Below, one piece after another: positions 45,010 to 53,429 of a stretch of 64,000 nucleotides of DNA. Source of the stretch: Maribacter sp. (lineage in GTDB: Bacteria; Bacteroidota; Bacteroidia; Flavobacteriales; Flavobacteriaceae); assembly GCA_024643345.1 (NCBI GenBank), contig JAHENB010000003.1:96132-160131 (forward strand), given 5' to 3'. The position numbers and the translations under genes are program-made. The notes under the pieces are model-generated. The model was not told the origin of the DNA, did not search any database, and saw only the letters and a list, made by a program, of their open reading frames with translations. Position 1 is the stretch's first letter. Each line of letters opens with the position of its first letter.

Positions 45010-45381
45010 ATGAAATTGTCAAAATCGGAGGAAGAACTTATGAATATGCTGTGGAGGCAGGAGAAAGCATTCATGAAGGACCTTCTTGAGGTCTATCCCG
45101 AACCCAAACCTGCGACGACCACCGTGGCAACGCTGTTAAAGCGAATGTCCGATAAAGGTTTTATCGGATATACCCTTTTGGGAAACGCACGGGAATATTT
45201 TCCATTGGTAAAAAAGAAGGATTATTTTTCTAAACACGTGAACTCCCTGATCAAAAACTTTTTCAATGATAGCCCAGGGCAATTTGCCTCTTTCTTTACC
45301 CAGGAGACCCAGCTTAGCAAAAAAGAACTGAAGGCATTGAGGGCCTTGATCGACAAAGAATTGGAAAAAAAGAAATCATGA
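45010..45381 (+). CDS. BlaI/MecI/CopY-family transcriptional repressor
   Basis: A 123-residue winged-helix repressor (LSKSEEELMNMLWRQEKAFMKDLLE, then TTVATLLKRMSDKGFIGYTLLGNAREYFPLV). The C-terminal half (NSLIKNFFNDSPGQFASFFTQETQLSKKELKALRALID) is the dimerisation and cleavage region. Family members bind TACAnnTGTA sites, and three such sites lie upstream, so autoregulation is likely. Its stop overlaps the next start by four bases, coupling it to a BlaR1-like protease, the classic sensor pair. No beta-lactamase gene is nearby, so the regulated target is open. Confidence 0.92.
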   Translation: MKLSKSEEELMNMLWRQEKAFMKDLLEVYPEPKPATTTVATLLKRMSDKGFIGYTLLGNAREYFPLVKKKDYFSKHVNSLIKNFFNDSPGQFASFFTQETQLSKKELKALRALIDKELEKKKS

Positions 45382-47354
45382 TGCTCTATGTCTTAAAATT
45401 CAGCGCCTGTCTGGGCATCTTGATGCTCTTTTACCGGTTTTTTCTGGAAAAGGAGAACATGCACCGCTTCAAACGATTTTATTTGTTACTGGCCATCCTC
45501 ATGGCATTGCTCATTCCGTTGGTCACTTTTACGGAATATGTGGAAGTGGCACCGGCAGTTGAAAAAACGAACCTTGAAGTTAAGGAATATTCAAGTTCAA
45601 TCGGGGTGCAAAAAGAAGGGCTTTCCGAATACGTGCCCATGGTTCTTTGGAGCATCTACAGCTTTGGCCTCCTTCTGTTCGGATGGCAGTTCGCTAAAAA
45701 TCTTGTTCAGATCGTGCGGCGCATCCAAAATAATCCGAAGTATAGGACCAAAAACGCCATTAAAGTATTATTGGGGCAACCCATTGCGCCCCATACTTTT
45801 TTCAAATACATCTTTTTGAACAAACAGCGGTACGAAGCGAAAGAAATACCCGAAGCGGTGCTCTTGCACGAAGAGACCCATGTACTTCAAAAGCACAGCT
45901 TGGACGTACTTTTCATTGAACTATTACAGGTCTTTTTCTGGTTCAATCCCTTGGTCTACCTTGCCAAAAGAGCCATCAAACTCAACCATGAATTCTTGGC
46001 CGATCAAACAGTGATTCAAAAAGGGATATCGCCCTTGCACTATCAAAAAATATTATTGGCCTTTTCATCACAGGCCCTCTCGCCTCTCCCACTCACTATC
46101 GGGATGGCAAACTCAATTAATTATTCATCAATCAAAAAACGAATATCAGTCATGAGAACACGAACATCAAAAAAGTCAATTGTTTTGCGCGGTATGTTGC
46201 TACTGCCCTTGTTGGCCCTCTTATTAGTTGGTTTCAGCGAAACCAAAATAATCCAGAAAGATACGGTACGTACTGCTGAAACATTTGGATCAAAGCTGGG
46301 CAACCCCCTAATTTTAGCAAATCAAAAGGGAGCAACAAAGCAACAGATTTCAGAGTTTAACACACTGGCTAAAAAATACGGCGCCATCCCTATAGAAAAA
46401 AGAGTTATTCCTTCACAGGATTTAAAAATATTAGAAACCATTTTTCGTAAAATGAGCGGTATGCAGCGCGCGTCGGCACTCCCTTTCCCCGAATGCGATT
46501 TGAAGACCGAAATAATTCAAATCGAGATCGATAAAAAAGGTGCTATTCGGTCTGCGGGGAATTCAGTGACGATTGAATCCCTTCCCACATTTCTAAAAAA
46601 ATACAACCCAGAACTTTCAAAGGAAGAACGGGAAAAATCGGTGCGCGCCATCATCAAGGTGGCCGAAAATACCCCGAAATCTATACTAAATCAGGTAGAA
46701 CAGATTATCGTCGCATACGGCGTAGCCCAAATAAATATTGAGGGACCCTTGACTTCGTCGCTGCCCCAAGACGGTGCCACCGAAGATCAGATCAGGGAAT
46801 ACAATGCCATGGTCAAAAGAATCAATGCCCAACCCGAAAACAGAAGGATCTACAAAAAGAAGGAGGTTGAACGGCTCGAATTTATATTCGGCTTGATGTC
46901 GGAGCAACAAAAGGAAAATGCCTTACCCTTTCCCGAATTTCCTCCGATGCCCGAACCCCCAGCCCCTCAAGCACCTAAAGAAGCGATGCCCCCCAAGGCA
47001 AACCGCACACCAAAACAGCCCATTGGCGTAAGATATATAAAGGCACCAGTAGCCCCCGAAACACCTGAGGCCCCTAAAGTACCGGAAATCGAAGAACCTG
47101 TTATGATTTCCGTGGTAGAAATAGAAGAAGTGGAACCGCCCGAAGCACCGGAACCGCCCATGTCGCCCTTAGATCATGTGATCGAATTGGCCAAAGCCGA
47201 TGCCGCCTTTTACTATCAAGACAAAAAGATAAGCTCGGACAAGGCGATCGAAATCCTTAAGAAAAATGATGATGTCAACATCGATGTCAATGCCAAAGAT
47301 GGGATGCGTCCCGTAGTAACGTTATCAAAACAACCGTTTGTGTTCGATAATTGA
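45378..47354 (+). CDS. M56 (BlaR1-like) membrane metallopeptidase with duplicated periplasmic domain
   Basis: A 658-residue integral membrane protease. Helices occur near residues 1-20, 35-50, 90-110 and after the active site. The zinc motif is HEETH (His164, Glu165, His168), with LNHEFLADQTV downstream as in BlaR1. A final helix (LLLPLLALLLVGFS) leads to a large periplasmic part holding two copies of a roughly 55-residue unit (near 316-370 and 466-520), both ending in ALPFPE. A Pro/Glu-rich stretch then precedes a C-terminal domain. It replaces the beta-lactam sensor domain of true BlaR1, so the signal is probably different. Confidence 0.88.
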   Translation: MMLYVLKFSACLGILMLFYRFFLEKENMHRFKRFYLLLAILMALLIPLVTFTEYVEVAPAVEKTNLEVKEYSSSIGVQKEGLSEYVPMVLWSIYSFGLLLFGWQFAKNLVQIVRRIQNNPKYRTKNAIKVLLGQPIAPHTFFKYIFLNKQRYEAKEIPEAVLLHEETHVLQKHSLDVLFIELLQVFFWFNPLVYLAKRAIKLNHEFLADQTVIQKGISPLHYQKILLAFSSQALSPLPLTIGMANSINYSSIKKRISVMRTRTSKKSIVLRGMLLLPLLALLLVGFSETKIIQKDTVRTAETFGSKLGNPLILANQKGATKQQISEFNTLAKKYGAIPIEKRVIPSQDLKILETIFRKMSGMQRASALPFPECDLKTEIIQIEIDKKGAIRSAGNSVTIESLPTFLKKYNPELSKEEREKSVRAIIKVAENTPKSILNQVEQIIVAYGVAQINIEGPLTSSLPQDGATEDQIREYNAMVKRINAQPENRRIYKKKEVERLEFIFGLMSEQQKENALPFPEFPPMPEPPAPQAPKEAMPPKANRTPKQPIGVRYIKAPVAPETPEAPKVPEIEEPVMISVVEIEEVEPPEAPEPPMSPLDHVIELAKADAAFYYQDKKISSDKAIEILKKNDDVNIDVNAKDGMRPVVTLSKQPFVFDN

Positions 47355-47375
47355 TCAAAACATACAATATTTGTT

Positions 47376-47402
47376 AAAGCCTTCTTTTTGAAGGCTTTTT
47401 TT
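47376..47402 (+). terminator. Rho-independent terminator after blaI-blaR1
   Basis: AAAGCCTTC/GAAGGCTTT form a nine-bp stem with a TTTTT loop, and the T-run continues for seven. It ends the regulator operon. Confidence 0.88.
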
Positions 47403-47465
47403 GTAACAAAATCCCAATGGCCGCGTTCTAATAGTCTATAGGAACATCAATCAAATCAGAACACT

Positions 47466-48569
47466 ATGTTACAAAACTTTTTTATCCTCTGCTCGGGGTC
47501 GGATGCCGCATTGTTAAAAACCTGCTCGGAAGGGGAACGCAACAAATACGCAGGAATCGGTGCCACGGTTTTTTTTACCGCGGTAATGGCCTTTATCGCC
47601 AGCAGCTACGCCCTCTTTACCGTCTTCGACAATGTCTATACCGCCATGTTATTCGGTTTGATCTGGGGCCTGCTGATCTTTAACCTCGACCGCTTTATCG
47701 TATCGACCATAAAAAAAAGGAACAGTTTCCGAAACGAACTGTTACAGGCCAGTCCGCGAATTGTATTGGCGATCATCATCGCCGTGGTCATTTCCAAACC
47801 CTTGGAAATGAAAATTTTCGAGAAAGAGATCAATCAGGTGCTCCTGGAACAAAAAAACGAGCTCACCCTGGCCAACAAGGCACAACTGGCCCAGCAATAT
47901 ACCCCGACACTTGAAAAATTGAACCAAGACATCTCGGCCTTAAAGGGCGAAATTGTGGCCAAGGAATCGGAGACCAATGCGCTATATGACACCTATATTT
48001 CAGAGGCCGAAGGCACGGCCGGCACCAAACTTTTGGGCAAGGGCCCCGTTTACAAAGAAAAAAGGGAGAAACACGATGCGGCCCTGGCCGAACTAAAACA
48101 ATTAAAACAGGCCAATGCCGAAAAGATCATGGGCATCGAAACCCAGATTGCGGCACTGAACTCCGAATATACCACCGTGGTCAAAGATTCCCAGCCCATA
48201 ATCGATGGTTTTGACGGACTCATGGCACGCATCAATGCCTTGGGGGAACTGGCTTGGTTTCCTTCATTTTTCATCTTTTTGTTGTTCTTGGCCATTGAAA
48301 CCTCCCCGATCATTGCCAAATTACTGGCCCCGAAAGGTGAATACGACCTAAAATTGGAAGACCAGGAAACCACGGTACAGACCTGGGTGACCCAAAAGGT
48401 GAGGCAAAGGGATAAAATACTTGCCACCGATACCGCTTTGAATGAAAAAATCTATGGTGAAATCGCTGAAGAAGAAGCGGTGTATGCCTACAAAAAGAAA
48501 AAAGCGGAAGAATTGTTGCGTCTTCAGGCCGACGCTTTTCATGATTTGCAAGTGAAGAGCCTATCATAA
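47466..48569 (+). CDS. DUF4407 membrane protein with coiled coil
   Basis: A 367-residue protein of the DUF4407 family. Three hydrophobic helices at the N-terminal end (GIGATVFFTAVMAFIASSYALF, YTAMLFGLIWGLLIFNLDRF, IVLAIIIAVVISKPL) are followed by a long charged coiled-coil region (about residues 120-240). A fourth helix follows (AWFPSFFIFLLFLAIE). The remaining tail is charged and cytoplasmic. The family's function is unknown to me. It stands alone between the BlaI-type operon and the convergent MutS-like gene. Confidence 0.88.
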   Translation: MLQNFFILCSGSDAALLKTCSEGERNKYAGIGATVFFTAVMAFIASSYALFTVFDNVYTAMLFGLIWGLLIFNLDRFIVSTIKKRNSFRNELLQASPRIVLAIIIAVVISKPLEMKIFEKEINQVLLEQKNELTLANKAQLAQQYTPTLEKLNQDISALKGEIVAKESETNALYDTYISEAEGTAGTKLLGKGPVYKEKREKHDAALAELKQLKQANAEKIMGIETQIAALNSEYTTVVKDSQPIIDGFDGLMARINALGELAWFPSFFIFLLFLAIETSPIIAKLLAPKGEYDLKLEDQETTVQTWVTQKVRQRDKILATDTALNEKIYGEIAEEEAVYAYKKKKAEELLRLQADAFHDLQVKSLS

Positions 48570-48626
48570 AAAACCCGTTCGCTTCAGCTGCCTTGTTTAT
48601 GCAAAGTCGGGATGGGTCTGGTACGG

Positions 48627-50399
48627 CTATTCAACGATCTGCATTTTCTTCAATAAGAAAGAGGCATTCATGTTATGGCAAATGCCCTTTTTGAAGGTAT
48701 AGTCGAAATAAAGTTCGTCGGCCCTGATTTCGGCATCGAAATAATAATTTTCGATTTGGGGGAGTTCCTCCGCGGCATCGCAAAGGCTCAAGTCGTGGGT
48801 GGCGATGATCCCGGTCGCTTTTGAAACCACCAGCTTCTCCAAAAACTTTCTTGATCCCTTCGCCTTGTCAGTACTGTTGGTGCCCTTCAATATTTCGTCG
48901 AGCACCACAAAATAATGATCCTTTTGAATTTCATCGATGATGAACTTCAACCGTTTCAATTCCGAGAAAAAATACGATTCGGAATCGGTCAAGGAATCGG
49001 CGGTGCGCATGCTGGTAATGAGCTTGATCGGTGAATAGTCAAACGATTCGGCACAAACGGGCAGTCCGATATTGGCCATGACGATCTGTAGGGATACCGT
49101 GCGCAGAAAGGTGCTTTTTCCGGCCATGTTCGCTCCTGTGATAATGAAAAACTGCTCCTTATCTACAGTGTAGTCGTTCAGCACCCTTTTATCAGGAGCC
49201 AACAGTGGATGCCCGGCCCCTTTCGCCCCTATGACCCTTCGGTCCCTGTTCAATACAGGAAACGCGTATTGCGGATGATTGAAGGCAAAATTACCCAGGC
49301 TGTTGTATGCATCGAAGCAGGCGATGGTATTAAACCAGCTTTCGACCGAACTTCCATTGGCCTTGATCCATTTTTCGATTTCCCGAGCATGCTGAAGGCT
49401 CCTCAAAAAGAACCCATTTGCAAAAATCAGATAAAGGATATTATTATTTTTGTCGAGTGCGTTCAAAAGCTTTGAGAACTTTTTTAGCTTTAAGGAAGTA
49501 TTGTCCCCTTCACCGACCAATTGTTGTTGCATGTCTTGTAGCAAAACCGATTTAAAGCTCGACAGTTCAACAATTTCCAATAACCGTTCGTATTGCCCAA
49601 AAGTATCCTGGATCTTGGTGGCGTCCGTGCTGAGTTTGCCTATTTTTTTGGTGAAGAACGTGCTAAGACCCAACCCCAATAAAAGCCAGAAAATCAAGAC
49701 CGATTCGGGAACAAAACCCAAAAAGTACAATACGAACCATACGACCGATATCCCTGAAAAACCCATGGGCAAATAGCGCGTGGCGGCGGGAACAAAAGGT
49801 TGGTACGCCCCCAACCACTTGCAGATGGTTTCCGTGCCGATTTCGGTTTTCGCCAAACTGGCTCTGGCGGAAAAATCTTGGCGCCATTGTGGAATCAGCG
49901 ACAGTTCCTTTATCGCCGCTTGCTTTTCCAAAATGTCTTCGGTGCCATTTTCGAGCAGTAGGCCAGCGAACACCTCGCTGCCCTGTTTCAAGGCAGTGCG
50001 ATTGGCGTATTGATAGAAAGATCCCTGCCCAAAAAGATCGACATCTCCGCTAAAGTAGTGTTTTGCGTCCTTAAATTCATTCCCCTCGGGCCGATTGCCG
50101 TATCTACGGTCCAATATTGCGATTTCCACCCTATTGATCTCAAGAAGGGCATTAAGCCTGTTGCGCCGATGTTGCAAACTGGTATGTCTGGAGAGGAGAA
50201 AAAGGAAAATCATAAGGGCCACAGCCCCTATGATTAAAGCCGTTCCGACATTTGACCTAAAGAAGTAAACGCCTAAGATCGCCGAGGAAAATACCACGAA
50301 GCGCAACACACTGGAGACCCAGAGTTTTTTTTGCGCCTGGGCCAATTTTAAGTTGTACAGTTCAATCTGTTGCCGGTAAAAAAGTAGGGGCTCCACCAT
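48627..50399 (-). CDS. Membrane-attached MutS-like ATPase
   Basis: A 590-residue protein with a C-terminal MutS ATPase domain: Walker A GANMAGKSTFLRT, MRTADSLTDSESYFFSELKRLKFI, Walker B VVLDEILKGTNSTD and TGIIATHDLSLCD. The mismatch-recognition domains of MutS are absent. The N-terminal half has two pairs of hydrophobic helices (near residues 30-75 and 215-250), so it is probably anchored to the inner membrane. The ORF track starts nine codons earlier; the ATG at 50399 is chosen because a perfect -7 box lies just upstream and overlaps the longer start. Its role is unknown; classical mismatch repair is unlikely. Confidence 0.9.
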   Translation of the reverse strand: MVEPLLFYRQQIELYNLKLAQAQKKLWVSSVLRFVVFSSAILGVYFFRSNVGTALIIGAVALMIFLFLLSRHTSLQHRRNRLNALLEINRVEIAILDRRYGNRPEGNEFKDAKHYFSGDVDLFGQGSFYQYANRTALKQGSEVFAGLLLENGTEDILEKQAAIKELSLIPQWRQDFSARASLAKTEIGTETICKWLGAYQPFVPAATRYLPMGFSGISVVWFVLYFLGFVPESVLIFWLLLGLGLSTFFTKKIGKLSTDATKIQDTFGQYERLLEIVELSSFKSVLLQDMQQQLVGEGDNTSLKLKKFSKLLNALDKNNNILYLIFANGFFLRSLQHAREIEKWIKANGSSVESWFNTIACFDAYNSLGNFAFNHPQYAFPVLNRDRRVIGAKGAGHPLLAPDKRVLNDYTVDKEQFFIITGANMAGKSTFLRTVSLQIVMANIGLPVCAESFDYSPIKLITSMRTADSLTDSESYFFSELKRLKFIIDEIQKDHYFVVLDEILKGTNSTDKAKGSRKFLEKLVVSKATGIIATHDLSLCDAAEELPQIENYYFDAEIRADELYFDYTFKKGICHNMNASFLLKKMQIVE

Positions 50400-50423
50400 A
50401 TAGCATTTAATACTTTTCGTCTG

Positions 50424-50431
50424 CAAAGATA
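50424..50431 (-). promoter_or_regulatory. -7 box of the MutS-like gene (TATCTTTG)
   Basis: TATCTTTG on the minus strand matches TAnnTTTG and leaves about 24 bases to the ATG at 50399. It decides the start, because the longer ORF would begin inside the promoter. Confidence 0.5.
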
Positions 50432-50508
50432 TGTGCTTATTGTTTTACGATCGAAAAGGTCGAGGCCATCTGCCCAAATGATAAACATTGTGCTCTATAA
50501 TGTCCTGT

Positions 50509-50871
50509 TTAAGAATCCATAGCATCAAATTCGGATTTGAGTTTTTTGGTAAACTTCGATACCACCAGGTCATAGGAATGGTCAACCAGTTCCATGATCA
50601 ATTTCGGGGGCAGGTTTTCAATAAAAAGGGTATTCCATTGGGTCTTGCTCATGTGATAGCCAGGGATAATAGTACCATCATGTTCTTCACGCAATTGCAC
50701 GGCCCTTTCGGGGTCGCATTTTAAATTCACCTGGGAAGGAATACGTTCCAAGGGCAAGAGAGCGAACATTTTGCCCATCACTTTAAACACGAGGGTAACC
50801 GCGTCGAATGGAAATCCCTCGGTTACCGCTTTTTTGGAGAGGCAATACGCCCTAAATACTTCAACGTTCAT
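50509..50871 (-). CDS. MmcQ/YjbR family protein
   Basis: A 120-residue protein of the YjbR/MmcQ fold (CyaY-like, double-wing DNA-binding-like). The opening VEVFRAYCLSKKAVTEGFPFDAVTLVFKVMGKMFALLPL and the later GYHMSKTQWNTLFIENLPPKLIMELVDHSYDLVVSKF are typical. No enzymatic function is known. It overlaps the GNAT gene by 11 bases and is cotranscribed with it and the Dabb gene. Confidence 0.92.
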   Translation of the reverse strand: MNVEVFRAYCLSKKAVTEGFPFDAVTLVFKVMGKMFALLPLERIPSQVNLKCDPERAVQLREEHDGTIIPGYHMSKTQWNTLFIENLPPKLIMELVDHSYDLVVSKFTKKLKSEFDAMDS

Positions 50872-51415
50872 ATTTTTTCAATTTTTGAAGGGCATTTTCA
50901 TACAAGACCGAAGGTTTGGGCCAAAAATATCGGCACTTTAAAACCTTCTGATTTCCAACCTCTATTCCTTCGACCAATTCTATAAAGTTGCCTCCCAACG
51001 CTTCATAAAAATCGATGGCCTTTTTATTTTGCTGCAACACCCATAAATAAATACCCGAATCAGGATCAACCATGGAACATTTCTTGGCCACAGAGGCCAT
51101 TAATCGAGTGCCTATTCCCAAGTTCTGAGCGGAAGAAGCTACATGAAGGTTATCCAACAGTGTTCCGTAGGCTTCATGATCTGCTAAGAATATACAAACA
51201 AAACCAAGGATTTTCCCTCTGTCCTCAGCAAGGGTCACGAGCTGGTTGGAATTGGCCGTTCGAAATCTTTTGGTCCATACCTCCAACCTTTCCCCAACCA
51301 CGTCATTATCCAAGAAGGCATCACTAAAGGCGCCCCGATAATTTTGTTGCCAATTTTTGGCATGGAGATTGGCAATCCCGATTACATCGTTACTTGTCGC
51401 TTCCCTCAATTGCAC
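50861..51415 (-). CDS. GNAT family N-acetyltransferase
   Basis: A 184-residue acetyltransferase. The N-terminus (MQLREATSNDVIGIANLHAKNWQQNYRGAF) is typical of the RimI/GNAT group. The acetyl-CoA-binding motif A is LHVASSAQNLGIGTRLMASVAKKC, and the C-terminal strand region is LWVLQQNKKAIDFYEALGG. The substrate is not predictable. It lies between the Dabb gene (10-base gap) and YjbR (11-base overlap) in one operon. Confidence 0.9.
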   Translation of the reverse strand: MQLREATSNDVIGIANLHAKNWQQNYRGAFSDAFLDNDVVGERLEVWTKRFRTANSNQLVTLAEDRGKILGFVCIFLADHEAYGTLLDNLHVASSAQNLGIGTRLMASVAKKCSMVDPDSGIYLWVLQQNKKAIDFYEALGGNFIELVEGIEVGNQKVLKCRYFWPKPSVLYENALQKLKKYER

Positions 51416-51425
51416 AATTCCCTTT

Positions 51426-51821
51426 TTAAATACCCTTGGAATCGTAAACGATTACTTTGTTCCATAGGGGGCTCGATTCCTTGATGAACAGTAAATGTGG
51501 TTCTTCCACCTGGTACTCTTGCTGTGCCTCTGCCGATTCAAAGGTGACGATCAAGGAATAGGTAAACGAACCATCGACCACATCACGACTCGCTTTGGGC
51601 GGTTTTCCGATAAAGTTGGTTTTGGCAAATTGCGAGTGGTCCAAGAATTTCTTGAGCGAGGTCTCAAAGGCGGTTCGGTCTTTTTGGTTATCCGGGTTTT
51701 TCAACCAAAAATATACGGTGTGCGCAAAAGCGGGATCAAATTCTTTCATAGGGTTCTCATTTTGTGCTTGGCATAGTGCCGCACCGGTTATAAATAATAC
51801 GAGCAAAAATGTTGTTTTCAT
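51426..51821 (-). CDS. Exported Dabb (stress-responsive A/B barrel) domain protein
   Basis: A 131-residue protein with a signal peptide (MKTTFLLVLFITGAALCQA) and a Dabb-type alpha/beta barrel domain: FDPAFAHTVYFWLKNPDNQKDRTAFETSLKKFLDHS, SFTYSLIVTFESAEAQQEYQVEEPHLLFI. Cytoplasmic Dabb proteins are small dimeric ferredoxin-like barrels; export is less common. A -7 box lies 25 bases upstream, so this gene heads the operon with GNAT and YjbR. Function unknown. Confidence 0.88.
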   Translation of the reverse strand: MKTTFLLVLFITGAALCQAQNENPMKEFDPAFAHTVYFWLKNPDNQKDRTAFETSLKKFLDHSQFAKTNFIGKPPKASRDVVDGSFTYSLIVTFESAEAQQEYQVEEPHLLFIKESSPLWNKVIVYDSKGI

Positions 51822-51846
51822 ATGATAAAGGTAATTTATTATTTTT

Positions 51847-51854
51847 CAAACCTA
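51847..51854 (-). promoter_or_regulatory. -7 box of the Dabb-GNAT-YjbR operon (TAGGTTTG)
   Basis: TAGGTTTG on the minus strand, identical to the sucB -7 box, lies 25 bases before the ATG. No -33 TTTG at the proper distance was found. Confidence 0.4.
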
Positions 51855-51888
51855 TGGGATATGATATGGCGCGAACTACAGTCACATG

Positions 51889-52512
51889 TTATTTTTCCAG
51901 TACTTTTTCTTCAAGATTTTGAATCTCAAGTGCTGAAAAATCCAGTTGCCAACCTATGGTTTCCACCAAACTCTTCATCAATAAAATAGAATCCATGGCC
52001 TCCTTCCGCGCATTTTCCATCAAGCCACTCGCAGGAATTTTATCGCGGATATGCTGCTTGGCTTCTTGGTTGAGAATTGTAAGGTCGTTTGGCGTGAACG
52101 TATTGAACATTCCATTTTTGATATCGTAGAACTCCAATTCGGGCTCTATCGATAAGATTTCCGGTAGCGGAAAATGGGTGAGGGTAATTTTTTTGTTTCG
52201 GATATCGGTATCTATGGTGATTTTTTGGAGGTCATAACCTATATGGGCCTTGGCCGTGACCACGATCAATGCCTTTTTCTTACTGCTGATCATGCTCATA
52301 AAACGTTGCTTCGTATTCTCATAGGTGTAGATTTCCGCAAATTCACCCTCCACCGAAATGAGCTTGCAGACGCTTTTCACCTTTTCCAGCAGTACTTTGG
52401 ATTGATGTTTGGTCACCTCCTTGCCCTGCTTTTTGCGGAATACCGAAAACAGCCAATACATTAAAATGGCCCCCAGCACAAGTCCCAAAAAAAGATTCAA
52501 AATATCATTCAT
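51889..52512 (-). CDS. DUF4230 domain protein
   Basis: A 207-residue protein with one N-terminal membrane helix (ILNLFLGLVLGAILMYWLFSVF), then a domain typical of DUF4230: KSVCKLISVEGEFAEIYTYEN, KKALIVVTAKAHIGYDLQKI and ITLTHFPLPEILSIEPELEFYDIKNGMFNTFTPNDLTILNQEAKQHI. It is probably anchored in the inner membrane with the domain outside the cytoplasm. Function unknown. It stands alone on the minus strand. Confidence 0.88.
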   Translation of the reverse strand: MNDILNLFLGLVLGAILMYWLFSVFRKKQGKEVTKHQSKVLLEKVKSVCKLISVEGEFAEIYTYENTKQRFMSMISSKKKALIVVTAKAHIGYDLQKITIDTDIRNKKITLTHFPLPEILSIEPELEFYDIKNGMFNTFTPNDLTILNQEAKQHIRDKIPASGLMENARKEAMDSILLMKSLVETIGWQLDFSALEIQNLEEKVLEK

Positions 52513-52660
52513 GTGTTCTGTCCAGTATTACCTTAGATATCATCCGGCAGGCATTCCAAATCAAAGATCGACGTTTACCGATGGAAAACAAATGTGCGCA
52601 AGATAAATCAAAATTGGCAATCCCTGATGCTCGAATACCTGATCGATCAATGCCTTTATT

Positions 52661-53401
52661 TCAACTTTCCATGACTTGATATAAGACCGGTCGGCTTGGA
52701 CTCGCATCATTTTCAAATGGTGCCAGCTGTAGGTTCAGGTAATATTTCCCGTCACTTATGGTATTGGGAACAAAAATGAATTCGGTGATCGTGGCCCGTT
52801 TGCGAGGAGTCCCCTCCGAATCCCAAAAGGCTTTGTGCGCCAACAGCTCGCCCCCATCGTCTTCCCGGTCTATCGATGGCAGGTCTATCAACAAATGTTC
52901 GACCCCCATTTCCGACAAAAAACGGGCCGCTTCTGCGAGCAGATAGGGCGGGTTCGTATACGAATACTGTTTACTCAGTTTTTCCCTTGTATTGGGGAGG
53001 GTACGGATTACCAATGCTTCCCTTTTCTTATTGCCCAAGGCATATTGCAATTGCTTTTTTGAAATCACAAAATCACCATTCCATTTTTCCGGGGCAATGG
53101 TGACCACTTCCGCCAAAAAGAAAAATTGTTTCAGACTCTGGTTTACCGATTGAAAGTCTTCCGTTATATGCCCTACACATTCAGTATGTGTGCCATGGGC
53201 ATGCGGATTGAACCAGATATCGTTGAAATTGGTGGAAGCCCCTTCAGACACCTTTCCCACGAAATTATCTTGTCTATGTGGTTCAATTTTTGGGGGGTCG
53301 ATGTACCAGGCATTCACATTGGTTGCACCGTTCCTTATTGAAATGGAAATATCCAGAGGTTTAGACAGGTCTATGGTGTATTTATGTATTTTGGCAATCA
53401 T
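52661..53401 (-). CDS. Cyclase family protein (kynurenine formamidase-like)
   Basis: A 246-residue metal-dependent hydrolase of the cyclase family. The hallmark HAHGTHTECVGHI (the HxGTHxD-type metal motif, here ending in Glu) is present. VIRTLPN and LIDLPSIDREDDGGELLAHKAFW carry further conserved residues. Bacterial members include kynurenine formamidases, but no other kynurenine genes are nearby, so the substrate is open. hemW follows on the same strand only after a gap going downstream, so it may be a separate unit. Confidence 0.85.
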   Translation of the reverse strand: MIAKIHKYTIDLSKPLDISISIRNGATNVNAWYIDPPKIEPHRQDNFVGKVSEGASTNFNDIWFNPHAHGTHTECVGHITEDFQSVNQSLKQFFFLAEVVTIAPEKWNGDFVISKKQLQYALGNKKREALVIRTLPNTREKLSKQYSYTNPPYLLAEAARFLSEMGVEHLLIDLPSIDREDDGGELLAHKAFWDSEGTPRKRATITEFIFVPNTISDGKYYLNLQLAPFENDASPSRPVLYQVMES

Positions 53402-53429
53402 GTTCGATGGGATACGATTTGAAACTTGT

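Noticed and set aside
45010-47354. A true beta-lactam resistance locus
   Set aside because: The regulator pair is present but there is no beta-lactamase nearby and the protease lacks the penicillin-binding sensor domain.
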